Below, piece after piece: positions 1 to 7,866 of a stretch of 34,759 bases of DNA (position 1 is its first letter; every line of letters begins with the position of its first letter). Position numbers and translations under genes: made by a program. The notes under the pieces are model-generated. The model made no database searches, had not been told where the DNA came from, and worked only from the letters and a program-made list of their open reading frames with translations. The stretch is from Clostridia bacterium (lineage in GTDB: Bacteria; Bacillota; Clostridia; Oscillospirales; SIG627). The stretch covers positions 1 to 34,759 of the forward strand of contig JAFSID010000017.1 of the NCBI GenBank assembly GCA_017439965.1. Direction: 5' to 3'.

Positions 1-1
1 T

Positions 2-3000
2 TGCGACAGCCTTACAAGCGTGACCATCCCCGACAGTGTCACAAGCATAGGCTATGATGCTTTCTATAATTGCACCAGCCTTACAAGTGTGACCATCGGA
101 AACAGTGTTACAAGCATTGGCGATTTTGCTTTCTATGAATGCACCCGCCTTACAAGTGTGACCATTCCCGACAGTGTCACAAGCATAGGCAATTATGCTT
201 TCTATTCTTGCACCAGCCTTACAAGTGTGACCATCGGAAACAGTGTCACAAGCATAGGCTCTAGGGCTTTCTCTAATTGCACCAGCCTTACAAGTGTAAC
301 CATCCCCGACAGTGTTACAAGCATAGGCAATTATGCTTTCTATTCTTGCACCAGCCTTACAAGTGTGACCATCGGAAACAGTGTCACAAGCATAGGCTAT
401 GATGCATTTTATAATACAGCATATTATAAGAATTCAAGTAATTGGAAAAACAGTATTTTGTATATTGGGAACCATTTAATAGAAGCCAAGACCTCCATCA
501 GCGGTTCACATACGGTTAAGGATGGAACAAAAACCATTTGTTCGGAGGCTTTCTATAATTGTAAAAATCTTACGAGTCTTGTTATTCCCGAGAGTGTGAT
601 TAGTATAGGTGGCGACGCCTTTGAGGGATGTACGGGAATTACGGGAATATGGGTTGACGAGCGTAATGCGAGTTATGTAAGCGATGAAAACGGTGTACTT
701 TATGATAAGGGTATGACTACGCTCATATGCTTCCCGATAAATGGTGCCATTGAATCCTTTGTTATACCTAATGGTGTGAAAAGTATAGGCGATAAGATAT
801 TCTATAATTGCACCAGCCTTATAAGCGTTACCATCCCTGACAGCGTAACTATCATTGATTCTAATGCTTTTTATGGTTGTACCGCTCTTACAAGCATAAC
901 AATTCCAAACAGTATCACAAGCATTTGGAGTGATGCATTTAGAAATTGCACTAAGTTAAAAGCAGTATATATTAACAGTCTTGAAGCTTGGATGAACATT
1001 AACTTCATAAACGAGCATTCAAACCCTTTGTGTAATGGAGCAAAGCTTTATTTGAATGGTAAGGTTGTAAAAGCACTTACTATCCCTGAAGGCATAGAAA
1101 CAATAAAGAAGTATACTTTTTATAAATGCTACAGTCTTACAAGTATCAGTATTCCCGATAGCGTAACGTCCATCGAAGAATCTGCATTCCGTGGCTGTAA
1201 GTCGCTTACAACAATTGGTTTTTCGGATTCAATAACCTTGATTGGTAGAGATGTTTTTAATAATTGTGTCGCTCTTACGAGTGTAAATCTTCCTTGCGGA
1301 CTGACAAGTATTAGTGATTACACATTCTACAATTGCACAAGTCTTACAAGTCTGACAGTCCCCGATAGTGTAACGAGGATAGGTAATAATGCTTTTTATG
1401 GTTGTGAAAGTCTTGCAAATATTAACATCCCGGAAGGTGTAACAAGCATCGGAAATTATGCTTTCTTTAGTTGCACAAGTCTCACAAGTATTGACATTCC
1501 AGCAAGCGTTACAAGTATATACAATTCAACCTTCGATGGTTGTTATAATCTTAAAAGTGTGTATATAACGAATATTGCTGCATGGTGTAGTTTTGATTTT
1601 GACTATGTGTCTTCGAACCCGTTATATTATGCTAAGAATTTGTATTTAAACGGAGAGCTTGTAACAGAACTTGTTATTCCCGACAGTGTCACAAGCATAG
1701 GCGATTATGCTTTCTATTCTTGTACCTGCCTTACAAGTGTGACCATCCCCGACAGTGTCACAAGCATTGGCGATTCTGCTTTCGAACGTTGCGACAGCCT
1801 TACAAGCGTGACCATCCCCGACAGTGTCACAAGTATTGGCGATTCTGCTTTCGAACGTTGCGACAGCCTTACAAGTGTAACCATCGGAAACAGTGTTACA
1901 AGCATTGGCGATTTTGCTTTCCAAAATTGCACCAGCCTTACAAGTGTAACCATCCCCGACAGTGTTACAAGCATTGGCAATTATGCTTTCTATGAATGCA
2001 CCAGTCTTACAAGTGTAACCATCCCCGACAGTGTCACAAGCATAGGAACCCGTGCATTCGGATATTATTATAACAGTGGTTATAAGCTTATCGACAGTTT
2101 TGTGATTAATGGTGTCAAAGGCTCTGTTGCAGAAACCTATGCAAATAATAACAGCATTGCGTTTAATGCAATTACTACTATAATTGCAGAGGGAGCTATC
2201 GGTTCAATAAATTGGGTTATAAGCTCCGACGGAACACTTACCGTTTCGGGCAACGGTATTATTCCCGACTACACAAGAACTGCAACAGCTCCTTGGACGT
2301 CTTATGCAAATCAGATAAATAAGGTTGTTGTTGAAAACGGAATTACAAGCATTGGTAGCTATGCATTCTACAATCTCACAAAGGTAACAAGCATTACTAT
2401 GGCTGATAGTGTAAGCTATCTTGGTGTTCAGTTCATTCGTGGAACAGCGATTACTGAAATCAATGTTAACGCACAGACGGTTGCAAAAAATGCATTCGGA
2501 CGTGCGGATAATCTTAAGGTTATCAGCTTTACAGAGAATTTCAAGAATGCACTCGGTAACATCTTCTATCAGGAGACGGTTACAATCAAAGCACCCGAAA
2601 GCTCATTTGCACACAAGTATGCAGAGGCGTTCAACGATAAGTTCAATACCACCGCAAGAGTTACCTTTGAATCAAACGGTACAACCGCAAAATCTCCCGT
2701 AGCACGCTTTGGCTCAATGGGTGATAACGTATTCTATGCAATGTACGAAAACTCCAAGGGTAATTGGAAAATGGTAGTAAGCGGTTCGGGTGTTATGAAG
2801 AACTTCCCCTACATTTCTCCCAAGAACATAGGACTCGGATACACCCTCTGTCCTACCTACTACATGGTAGAGGAGGGAGTTGAAACCAAGGTGTATGCCA
2901 TTGAAGTGCTTGACGGTGTTACCACCATTGGTAACTGTTCATTCTACAAGCTTACAAAGGCTACCTCGGTAACCCTTCCCGATAGCATAACCTCCATTGG

Positions 3001-3253
3001 ACAGCGTGCCTTCTGGGTATGCTCAAGGCTTACAAGCATCACGATACCCGAGGGAGTAACCAATCTCGGTCGAGCGGCATTCAACGGATGCAAGGCACTC
3101 ACAAGCATCAACATTCCCGATTCGGTGGAGACCTTCGAAGATGAGCTTTTCATTAAGTGTACTCTTGAAGGACTTACTGTTACAACAACCAACCAAGCCG
3201 CTATCGATTATATCAATTCACTTTATGCCGAAATCACAATAGTCAATAATTAA
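2..3253 (+). CDS. BspA-like leucine-rich-repeat surface protein, 5'-truncated
   Basis: The reading frame is open from base 2, so the N-terminus and any signal peptide lie outside the window; the GTG at 20 is only an internal codon. About 1,080 residues remain. They are dominated by LRR_5/BspA-type units of about 23 residues with the pattern TSVTIPDSVTSIGxxAFxxC. Units are most regular at about residues 1-140, 190-300 and 350-680, with insertions such as AWMNINF and AWCSFDF between blocks. After about residue 715 comes a different segment (GSINWVISSDGTLTVSGNG, typical of clostridial BspA proteins), then a few more LRRs. No LPXTG motif, dockerin or C-terminal membrane helix is visible, so the attachment mode is unknown. 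Such proteins are usually secreted and bind host or bacterial surfaces; the role here is inferred. An intrinsic terminator follows directly. Confidence 0.9.
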   Translation, partial: CDSLTSVTIPDSVTSIGYDAFYNCTSLTSVTIGNSVTSIGDFAFYECTRLTSVTIPDSVTSIGNYAFYSCTSLTSVTIGNSVTSIGSRAFSNCTSLTSVTIPDSVTSIGNYAFYSCTSLTSVTIGNSVTSIGYDAFYNTAYYKNSSNWKNSILYIGNHLIEAKTSISGSHTVKDGTKTICSEAFYNCKNLTSLVIPESVISIGGDAFEGCTGITGIWVDERNASYVSDENGVLYDKGMTTLICFPINGAIESFVIPNGVKSIGDKIFYNCTSLISVTIPDSVTIIDSNAFYGCTALTSITIPNSITSIWSDAFRNCTKLKAVYINSLEAWMNINFINEHSNPLCNGAKLYLNGKVVKALTIPEGIETIKKYTFYKCYSLTSISIPDSVTSIEESAFRGCKSLTTIGFSDSITLIGRDVFNNCVALTSVNLPCGLTSISDYTFYNCTSLTSLTVPDSVTRIGNNAFYGCESLANINIPEGVTSIGNYAFFSCTSLTSIDIPASVTSIYNSTFDGCYNLKSVYITNIAAWCSFDFDYVSSNPLYYAKNLYLNGELVTELVIPDSVTSIGDYAFYSCTCLTSVTIPDSVTSIGDSAFERCDSLTSVTIPDSVTSIGDSAFERCDSLTSVTIGNSVTSIGDFAFQNCTSLTSVTIPDSVTSIGNYAFYECTSLTSVTIPDSVTSIGTRAFGYYYNSGYKLIDSFVINGVKGSVAETYANNNSIAFNAITTIIAEGAIGSINWVISSDGTLTVSGNGIIPDYTRTATAPWTSYANQINKVVVENGITSIGSYAFYNLTKVTSITMADSVSYLGVQFIRGTAITEINVNAQTVAKNAFGRADNLKVISFTENFKNALGNIFYQETVTIKAPESSFAHKYAEAFNDKFNTTARVTFESNGTTAKSPVARFGSMGDNVFYAMYENSKGNWKMVVSGSGVMKNFPYISPKNIGLGYTLCPTYYMVEEGVETKVYAIEVLDGVTTIGNCSFYKLTKATSVTLPDSITSIGQRAFWVCSRLTSITIPEGVTNLGRAAFNGCKALTSINIPDSVETFEDELFIKCTLEGLTVTTTNQAAIDYINSLYAEITIVNN
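1680..2045 (+). repeat. Near-identical 69-bp LRR-encoding tandem repeats
   Basis: Within the BspA-like gene, consecutive 69-bp units (23 codons) are almost identical in DNA. The units beginning near 1731 and 1800 differ at very few bases, and the unit at the left window edge matches the one at about 1795. Such identity at synonymous sites indicates recent duplication or gene conversion. Confidence 0.8.
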
Positions 3254-3262
3254 TCATAGTTG

Positions 3263-3300
3263 AAATCCGCCTCACAGCAAGGCGGATTTCTCTTTTTTTG
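3263..3300 (+). terminator. Intrinsic terminator after the BspA-like gene
   Basis: AAATCCGCC (3263-3271) pairs with GGCGGATTT (3281-3289), and a T-rich tract follows. It lies 10 bp after the stop codon. Confidence 0.9.
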
Positions 3301-3316
3301 TTATATTGTTTCGGTT

Positions 3317-3367
3317 AAGTCTTTTTATAGACTTAATAAAAAATAAGCGCAGTCTATATAAAGACTT
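3317..3367. repeat. Two tandem copies of a short palindromic unit
   Basis: AAGTCTTTTTATAGACTT (3317-3334) and AGTCTATATAAAGACTT (3351-3367) are imperfect palindromes of the same design. Each is followed by a similar A-rich linker ending in AAGC. The period is 33 bp. They lie upstream of the 3445 promoter and could be operator sites; function is not shown. Confidence 0.55.
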
Positions 3368-3444
3368 GATGAAAAAGTAAGCACGGGCGAGTACTACGAT
3401 TAATTGCCGGAGATTACTTTTTTATACAAATTTCATGTAAACTC

Positions 3445-3473
3445 TTTACAATTAGTTCAATGGATGATAAAAT
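3445..3473 (+). promoter_or_regulatory. Sigma-A promoter for the M20 peptidase operon
   Basis: -35 TTTACA (3445-3450), 17-bp spacer, -10 TAAAAT (3468-3473). A TTGGAGG ribosome-binding site precedes the ATG at 3505. Confidence 0.75.
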
Positions 3474-3504
3474 ATAAAAAAACAGATAAAATTTTGGAGG
3501 AATT

Positions 3505-4638
3505 ATGGATATCAATAAATTTATTTCGGAGAATACCGAAAGTATGTATAAAACACTTTACGAGCTTTGTCACATTCCCGCACCCTCTCATCACGAGGAG
3601 AAGCGTGCCGAGTATTGCAAGGCTTGGCTTGAGAATATAGGTGCTGAGGGCGTGTATATCGACAAGGCACTCAACGTCGTTTTGCCGATGAATTGCGATG
3701 GTAAGGATGAAATAACGGTTGTCGAGGCTCATCTTGATACCGTATTTCCCGATACCGAGCCTATGCCGTACAGCGAGGCTGACGGAAAGGTATTCTGCCC
3801 CGGTGTAAAGGACGATACCGCAAGCGTCGTCGTGCTTATGCACCTTGCAAAATTTTTGATTGAAAACCGAATTGAGTCGGAAAAGGGCTTGCTTCTCGTT
3901 TGTAATTCCTGCGAGGAGGGTCTTGGAAACCTCAAGGGCACCCGACAGATTTTTGAGGATTACAAGGGGAGAATTGCCAACTTCCTGACCTTTGATGCAA
4001 CTCCCGAGAGCATTTGCAATAAGAGTGTCGGCTCTCATCGTTACGAGGTTGAGGTTACCACCTGCGGTGGTCACTCCTTCGGCAATTTCGGAAACCCCAA
4101 CGCAATACATAAGCTTTCGCAGATTGTAAACGATATATATTCGATTGAAGTTCCCGTGAAGGAGGGCACTAAAACCACCTATAACGTAGGAGGTATTTCG
4201 GGAGGTACGTCGGTTAATACCATCGCACAGAGTGCTAAAATGCTTTGCGAGTACCGTTCCGATGATAAGGACAGCCTTGCGTATATGAAGACTGAATTTG
4301 AAAGAATTTTTGACAAGGCAAGAGTCGACGGCACGGGAGTTCAGGTAACTCTTTTGGGAGAAAGACCTTGTATGGATATTGATGCGGATAAGCTTGAAGC
4401 GTTTTATAACAAGATAGCTCCCGAAATCGAAGCTGTTATAGGAAATAAGGTGTCCGCACATTCAGGCTCGACAGACTGTAACATTCCTCTCGCACTTGGA
4501 GTTCCCGCTCTTGCAGTAGGCGTTTGCCGAGGTGTAGGAGTTCACACCCGTGAGGAGTATCTTATTAAGGATTCGGTCATCGAGGGACTTGAGATAGCAA
4601 TCAAAACCACCGCCACAGCAAACGGCTTAAAGCTTTAA
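3505..4638 (+). CDS. M20-family metallopeptidase
   Basis: This 377-residue protein has the M20 di-zinc aminoacylase/peptidase layout. It shows EAHLDTVF with the metal ligand His76, PGVKDDTAS with the bridging Asp at about 103, CEEG with the catalytic and ligand Glu137-138, and a C-terminal VGVHTREE with the last ligand His at about 347. A lid/dimerisation region with GGHSFGNFG lies between. The family removes amino acids or acyl groups from small peptides or acylated amino acids in the cytoplasm; the substrate cannot be told from sequence. The ATG at 3505 is supported by GGAGG seven bases upstream. The next gene begins 11 bp after the stop, so the two are probably co-transcribed from the 3445 promoter. 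Confidence 0.9.
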   Translation: MDINKFISENTESMYKTLYELCHIPAPSHHEEKRAEYCKAWLENIGAEGVYIDKALNVVLPMNCDGKDEITVVEAHLDTVFPDTEPMPYSEADGKVFCPGVKDDTASVVVLMHLAKFLIENRIESEKGLLLVCNSCEEGLGNLKGTRQIFEDYKGRIANFLTFDATPESICNKSVGSHRYEVEVTTCGGHSFGNFGNPNAIHKLSQIVNDIYSIEVPVKEGTKTTYNVGGISGGTSVNTIAQSAKMLCEYRSDDKDSLAYMKTEFERIFDKARVDGTGVQVTLLGERPCMDIDADKLEAFYNKIAPEIEAVIGNKVSAHSGSTDCNIPLALGVPALAVGVCRGVGVHTREEYLIKDSVIEGLEIAIKTTATANGLKL

Positions 4639-4649
4639 GGGGGATAATT

Positions 4650-5942
4650 ATGAAATTTACCGCAGTTGGAGATATGATAATCCAAAAGAGAGTTTTTGAG
4701 GATTATCTTGGATTTGATGAGCTTGCACCATTTATAAAGGAGGGTGACGCACGCTTCTTCAATCTTGAGACTACCCTGAATTACGAGGGGCAGGCAAGCG
4801 TTTCTCAGTTCAGCGGAGGCACTTATCTTCGTTGTGACCCGAGAATTTTAGAGGATATCAAGCCCTTTGGCTTCAATATGACCTCCTTTAACAACAATCA
4901 CGCTCTCGACTATTTTTACGACGGTCTTGAAAGCACTCTCGTCGAGGTGCAGAACAGCGGACTCGTTCACGCAGGCGTTGGCAGAAATCTTGCAGAGGCT
5001 TCCGCACCGAGATATCTTGAAACGCCTAACGGTCGCGTTGCACTCATTGCCGTTAACACTACCTTTAGTGCTCCCATGATGGCAGGTGAGCAGTCGCCTC
5101 GCGTAAAGGGCAGACCCGGTATCAACGGAATCCGTGTGTCAACCTACGTTGAGCTTCCCCGTGAGGAGCTTGAGTACGTTAAAAAGCTTGCCGACGAGGT
5201 GGGCATCAATAACTCCAAGAATATTATTCGCCGTGAGGGCTATTACGATTACCTCCCCGATGACGAGGCTGAATTTGGTGACCTCGTGTTCAAGCTCGGT
5301 GAGAAAAAGGCGTATAAGATGAAGGCTAACGCCGAGGATGTTGCCCGTGTTGAAAAGGCGATATACGAGGCTCAGCTTCAGGCGGATTATATAATTATTT
5401 CCATTCATTCTCATCAGATTGACGGAGACGCGAAGGAGCAGCCTGCGAAATTCTACGAGGAGCTTTGCCGTCACTTTATTGACAAGGGCGCACACGCCGT
5501 CGTAGGTCACGGTCCTCATCTTTTAAGACCCGTTGAGATTTATAACGGACGTCCCATTTTCTATTCGCTCGGTGACTTTATCGTTCAGCTTTACAACGTC
5601 GAATTTGCTCCCGAGGATTTCTTCAGAAAGCACGGTCTTGATTCCTCCTACACGGTGCACGACCTTCTCAAGAAGCGTTCGAGAGGCTTCACCGTCGGAC
5701 TTATGGAGGACTCCCGTATGTTCCGTTCTGTAATTCCTCAGTGGGAAACCGATGAAAACGGCAACCTTACAAGCCTTAAATTTATGCCCGTTGAAATGAG
5801 TATGAAGGGCAATAAATCCGAAAACGGCTTGCCCCGTCGCTCCTATAACCCCGAAATTTTTGAGTATTTCAAAAATATGTGTGAGCCATACGGCACTCGC
5901 CTTGAGCTTGATGCGGACGGCATTATTCATTGTATTCTTTAA
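4650..5942 (+). CDS. CapA-like (PGA_cap) metallophosphatase-fold protein
   Basis: The 430-residue protein carries the PGA_cap/CapA signature in order: N-terminal FTAVGDMI, FFNLETTL, FNNNHALDY, VHAGVGRN, the central IISIHSHQ, and VGHGPHLLRPVEIYNGRPIFYSLGDF near residue 290. These Asp, Asn and His residues form the metal site of the calcineurin-like fold. CapA proteins take part in poly-gamma-glutamate synthesis or transport, but many clostridial homologues occur without cap genes, as here. No signal peptide or membrane helix is visible, so a cytoplasmic role is likely. It is the second gene of an operon with an M20 peptidase, which may suggest peptide or amide turnover (inference). RBS AAGGGGG. 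A strong terminator follows. Confidence 0.85.
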   Translation: MKFTAVGDMIIQKRVFEDYLGFDELAPFIKEGDARFFNLETTLNYEGQASVSQFSGGTYLRCDPRILEDIKPFGFNMTSFNNNHALDYFYDGLESTLVEVQNSGLVHAGVGRNLAEASAPRYLETPNGRVALIAVNTTFSAPMMAGEQSPRVKGRPGINGIRVSTYVELPREELEYVKKLADEVGINNSKNIIRREGYYDYLPDDEAEFGDLVFKLGEKKAYKMKANAEDVARVEKAIYEAQLQADYIIISIHSHQIDGDAKEQPAKFYEELCRHFIDKGAHAVVGHGPHLLRPVEIYNGRPIFYSLGDFIVQLYNVEFAPEDFFRKHGLDSSYTVHDLLKKRSRGFTVGLMEDSRMFRSVIPQWETDENGNLTSLKFMPVEMSMKGNKSENGLPRRSYNPEIFEYFKNMCEPYGTRLELDADGIIHCIL

Positions 5943-5948
5943 AAAATC

Positions 5949-5999
5949 GGCTTTGCTCAATTTATTTAAACTAAATTGGGCAAAGCCTTCTTTTTTTTA
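5949..5999 (+). terminator. Intrinsic terminator after the CapA-like gene
   Basis: GGCTTTGCTCAATTT (5949-5963) pairs with AAATTGGGCAAAGCC (5973-5987), followed by a T tract. The stem is about 15 bp. Confidence 0.95.
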
Positions 6000-6085
6000 C
6001 ATTTCTTTTGTCCTCTATGGTTTAGAATGTATGCATAAACCGAAAAACAAGGAATAGAATTTAACAAAAACAAATGGAGGATGAA

Positions 6086-7003
6086 ATGATTAACAACCGA
6101 TACGTTCCCGAGGGAACATTGATAAATACTGCGGAAAACCTTGAGGCGCTCTCAAGCGTCAATTCGCTTGAACGGGCAATGCTTGACGGAAGGATTCTTG
6201 AGGGAAGAGTGGTGCTTTGCACGAGTGAGAACACTCTTTTCGTAGACCTTATCTGTTGCCGTGGCTACATAACGAGGGAGGAGGCAGGCTGGACTGAGGA
6301 CGGAAGTCTTCTCCGTGATATTGCCATAATAACGAGGGTAGGAAAGGCGGTAGCCTTTAAAATTACAGGCTTTGAGACGGATGCTGACGGTAAGCCTCTT
6401 GCAGTGCTTTCCCGTCGTCTTGCGCAGGAGGAGTGTGTGAGAGAGTTTCACAATCTTCTTGAGAAGGGGGATATCATCGACGCGCGTATAACCCACTTTG
6501 AGCCATTCGGTGCCTTTTGTGATATCGGTTGCGGTATAGTTTCCCTTCTTTCGATAGATTCCATTTCTGTTTCAAGAATATCTCATCCCGAGGACCGCTT
6601 TTCACTCGGTCAGCGTATAAAGGCGGTCGTAAAGGGACGCGACGAAAGACTTGAGGTAAAGAACAATATTTCCCGTGGCAGAATTGCCCTAAGCCACAAG
6701 GAGCTTCTCGGCACCTGGAGTGAAAATGCCGAGCTTTTTGAGATAGGGCAGACGGTTGCAGGAATTGTAAGAAGTATTGAAAGCTACGGAATTTTCATTG
6801 AGCTTGCGCCAAACCTTGCAGGTCTTGCCGAATGGAAGGCAGGCGTGCAGGTCGGACAGACCGCATCCGTCTATATCAAGAATATTCTTCCACAGAAGAA
6901 AAAGGTTAAGCTTGTGCTTGTGGATACCTATACCGCCGAAAAGCGTACCACTCCCGTAAAGTACTATATTGAAGAGGGTAACGTTGCCGATTGGACGTAT
7001 TAA
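6086..7003 (+). CDS. S1-domain RNA-binding protein (ribosomal protein S1-like)
   Basis: The protein has about 305 residues. It holds a degenerate S1-like segment (about residues 35-100) and two clear S1/OB domains. One is EKGDIIDARITHFEPFGAF (about 130-205); the other is FEIGQTVAGIVRSIESYGIF to VKLVLVD (about 220-290). It is shorter than a full S1, so it is best called an S1-like protein that binds single-stranded RNA, perhaps on the ribosome. The start at 6086 is preferred over the upstream in-frame ATG at 6074 because GGAGG at 6076-6080 sits five bases before it, and nothing resembling a Shine-Dalgarno precedes 6074. It stands alone between two terminators; only a weak promoter candidate (TTGTCC, 16 bp, TATGCA at 6008-6035) is visible. 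Confidence 0.85.
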   Translation: MINNRYVPEGTLINTAENLEALSSVNSLERAMLDGRILEGRVVLCTSENTLFVDLICCRGYITREEAGWTEDGSLLRDIAIITRVGKAVAFKITGFETDADGKPLAVLSRRLAQEECVREFHNLLEKGDIIDARITHFEPFGAFCDIGCGIVSLLSIDSISVSRISHPEDRFSLGQRIKAVVKGRDERLEVKNNISRGRIALSHKELLGTWSENAELFEIGQTVAGIVRSIESYGIFIELAPNLAGLAEWKAGVQVGQTASVYIKNILPQKKKVKLVLVDTYTAEKRTTPVKYYIEEGNVADWTY

Positions 7004-7009
7004 AAAATG

Positions 7010-7045
7010 CTTCCGACACATAATGCGTGTCGGAAGTATTTTTTG
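7010..7045 (+). terminator. Intrinsic terminator after the S1-like gene
   Basis: CTTCCGACAC (7010-7019) pairs with GTGTCGGAAG (7027-7036), followed by TATTTTTTG. Confidence 0.95.
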
Positions 7046-7046
7046 T

Positions 7047-7075
7047 TTGACAAAATTCGTATAGTTTAGTATAAT
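7047..7075 (+). promoter_or_regulatory. Consensus sigma-A promoter for the zinc-ribbon gene
   Basis: Perfect -35 TTGACA (7047-7052), 17-bp spacer, perfect -10 TATAAT (7070-7075). An in-frame ATG at 7074 overlaps the -10 box and cannot be the translation start. Confidence 0.92.
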
Positions 7076-7100
7076 GATAGTAATAACAATGGAGGTTATT

Positions 7101-7430
7101 GCTATGGCAGATTTTATTGACAAAACAAAGGATTTTGCGACGGGAGCCTTTAATACCGCAAAGCTTCACGCAAAGATAATTGCCGAGGAAACGAAGATTC
7201 GTGAGCTTTACTATAAGCTCGGACGTGAATATTATTACGATTTGGAAAACGACGTTGACGATATCTCGGGACTTGAGGTGCTTTGCGAGGATATCAAGCA
7301 ACGCCTTGCTAAGATTGCCACAATGAAAAAGAAGCTTGAGTCTTGTGAGCATCTTAAGACGTGCGCTTCTTGCGGTGCCGTAAATCCCGATAAAAATCAG
7401 TTCTGCGGTAAATGCGGAGGAAGGCTTTAA
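7101..7430 (+). CDS. Small protein with C-terminal zinc ribbon
   Basis: The protein is 109 residues. The start at 7101 is set by TGGAGG at 7087-7092 and by the promoter, whose -10 box overlaps the earlier in-frame ATG. The N-terminal two thirds is charged and probably helical (DFIDKTKDFATGAFNTAKLHAKIIAEETKIREL, then a KKLESCEHL helix). The C-terminus is a zinc ribbon with CASCG and CGKCGG. This layout is common in small clostridial proteins of unknown role. No membrane segment is seen. It has its own strong promoter and terminator, so it is probably well expressed. Confidence 0.8.
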   Translation, partial: AMADFIDKTKDFATGAFNTAKLHAKIIAEETKIRELYYKLGREYYYDLENDVDDISGLEVLCEDIKQRLAKIATMKKKLESCEHLKTCASCGAVNPDKNQFCGKCGGRL

Positions 7431-7437
7431 TTTTCAG

Positions 7438-7468
7438 GGCAAGAGCGGAGGTTCTTGCCCATTTTTTA
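7438..7468 (+). terminator. Intrinsic terminator between zinc-ribbon and deaminase genes
   Basis: GGGCAAGA (7438-7445) pairs with TCTTGCCC (7453-7460), followed by ATTTTTT. The deaminase ATG lies only about 12 bp beyond the T tract, leaving no room for a promoter between them. Confidence 0.88.
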
Positions 7469-7478
7469 GGGTGATAAA

Positions 7479-7802
7479 ATGGATATCTGGAATAAGCTTT
7501 ACAATTCTGCTCTTGCCGTACAGAATGGCAGACGGATTTCAGAATACGTTGAGGCAGGAGGCGTTGCCGCTGCAATCGAATCTGCCTCGGGCAAAATTTA
7601 TACGGGCGTTTGCGTTGATACCTGCTCGACTCTCGGTATATGTGCCGAGAGAAATGCAATTTTCAATATGCTTACCTGCGGTGAGGATGAGATAAGGAGA
7701 GTGCTTGCCATTATGCCGAACGGAAAAACGGGTGCGCCCTGCGGTGCCTGTCGGGAGCTTATGGTACAGCTTATGCCAAAAAATATAAGGATATTGAGAT
7801 AA
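7479..7802 (+). CDS. Cytidine deaminase-like protein, C-terminus frameshifted
   Basis: The zinc-dependent deaminase core is intact: CAE with Cys55 and catalytic Glu57, and PCGAC with Cys88 and Cys91. The family hydrolytically deaminates cytidine-like nucleosides in salvage. The frame stops at 7802 right after an A6 run. With one base restored there (-1 shift at CCAAAAAATAT) the protein continues as KYKDIEIMLDY...LGELTPEWW and stops at 7868-7870. That tail matches the usual C-terminus of this clostridial family as I recall it, and its TGA overlaps the next gene's ATG. So the product is either truncated by a true mutation, made by slippage at A-AAA-AAT, or split by a sequencing error. RBS AGGGTG. 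Confidence 0.8.
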   Translation: MDIWNKLYNSALAVQNGRRISEYVEAGGVAAAIESASGKIYTGVCVDTCSTLGICAERNAIFNMLTCGEDEIRRVLAIMPNGKTGAPCGACRELMVQLMPKNIRILR

Positions 7803-7866
7803 TGCTTGATTATGATACGGGAAGGGTAATAGCTCTTGGAGAGCTTACTCCTGAATGGTGGATAAA

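Noticed and set aside
1646-1995. Several short ORFs on both strands in the LRR repeats
   Set aside because: Repeat shadows of the BspA-like gene in other frames.
3457-4461. 334-residue minus-strand ORF
   Set aside because: It is antisense to the M20 peptidase gene, has no Shine-Dalgarno, and its composition follows from the other strand's codons.
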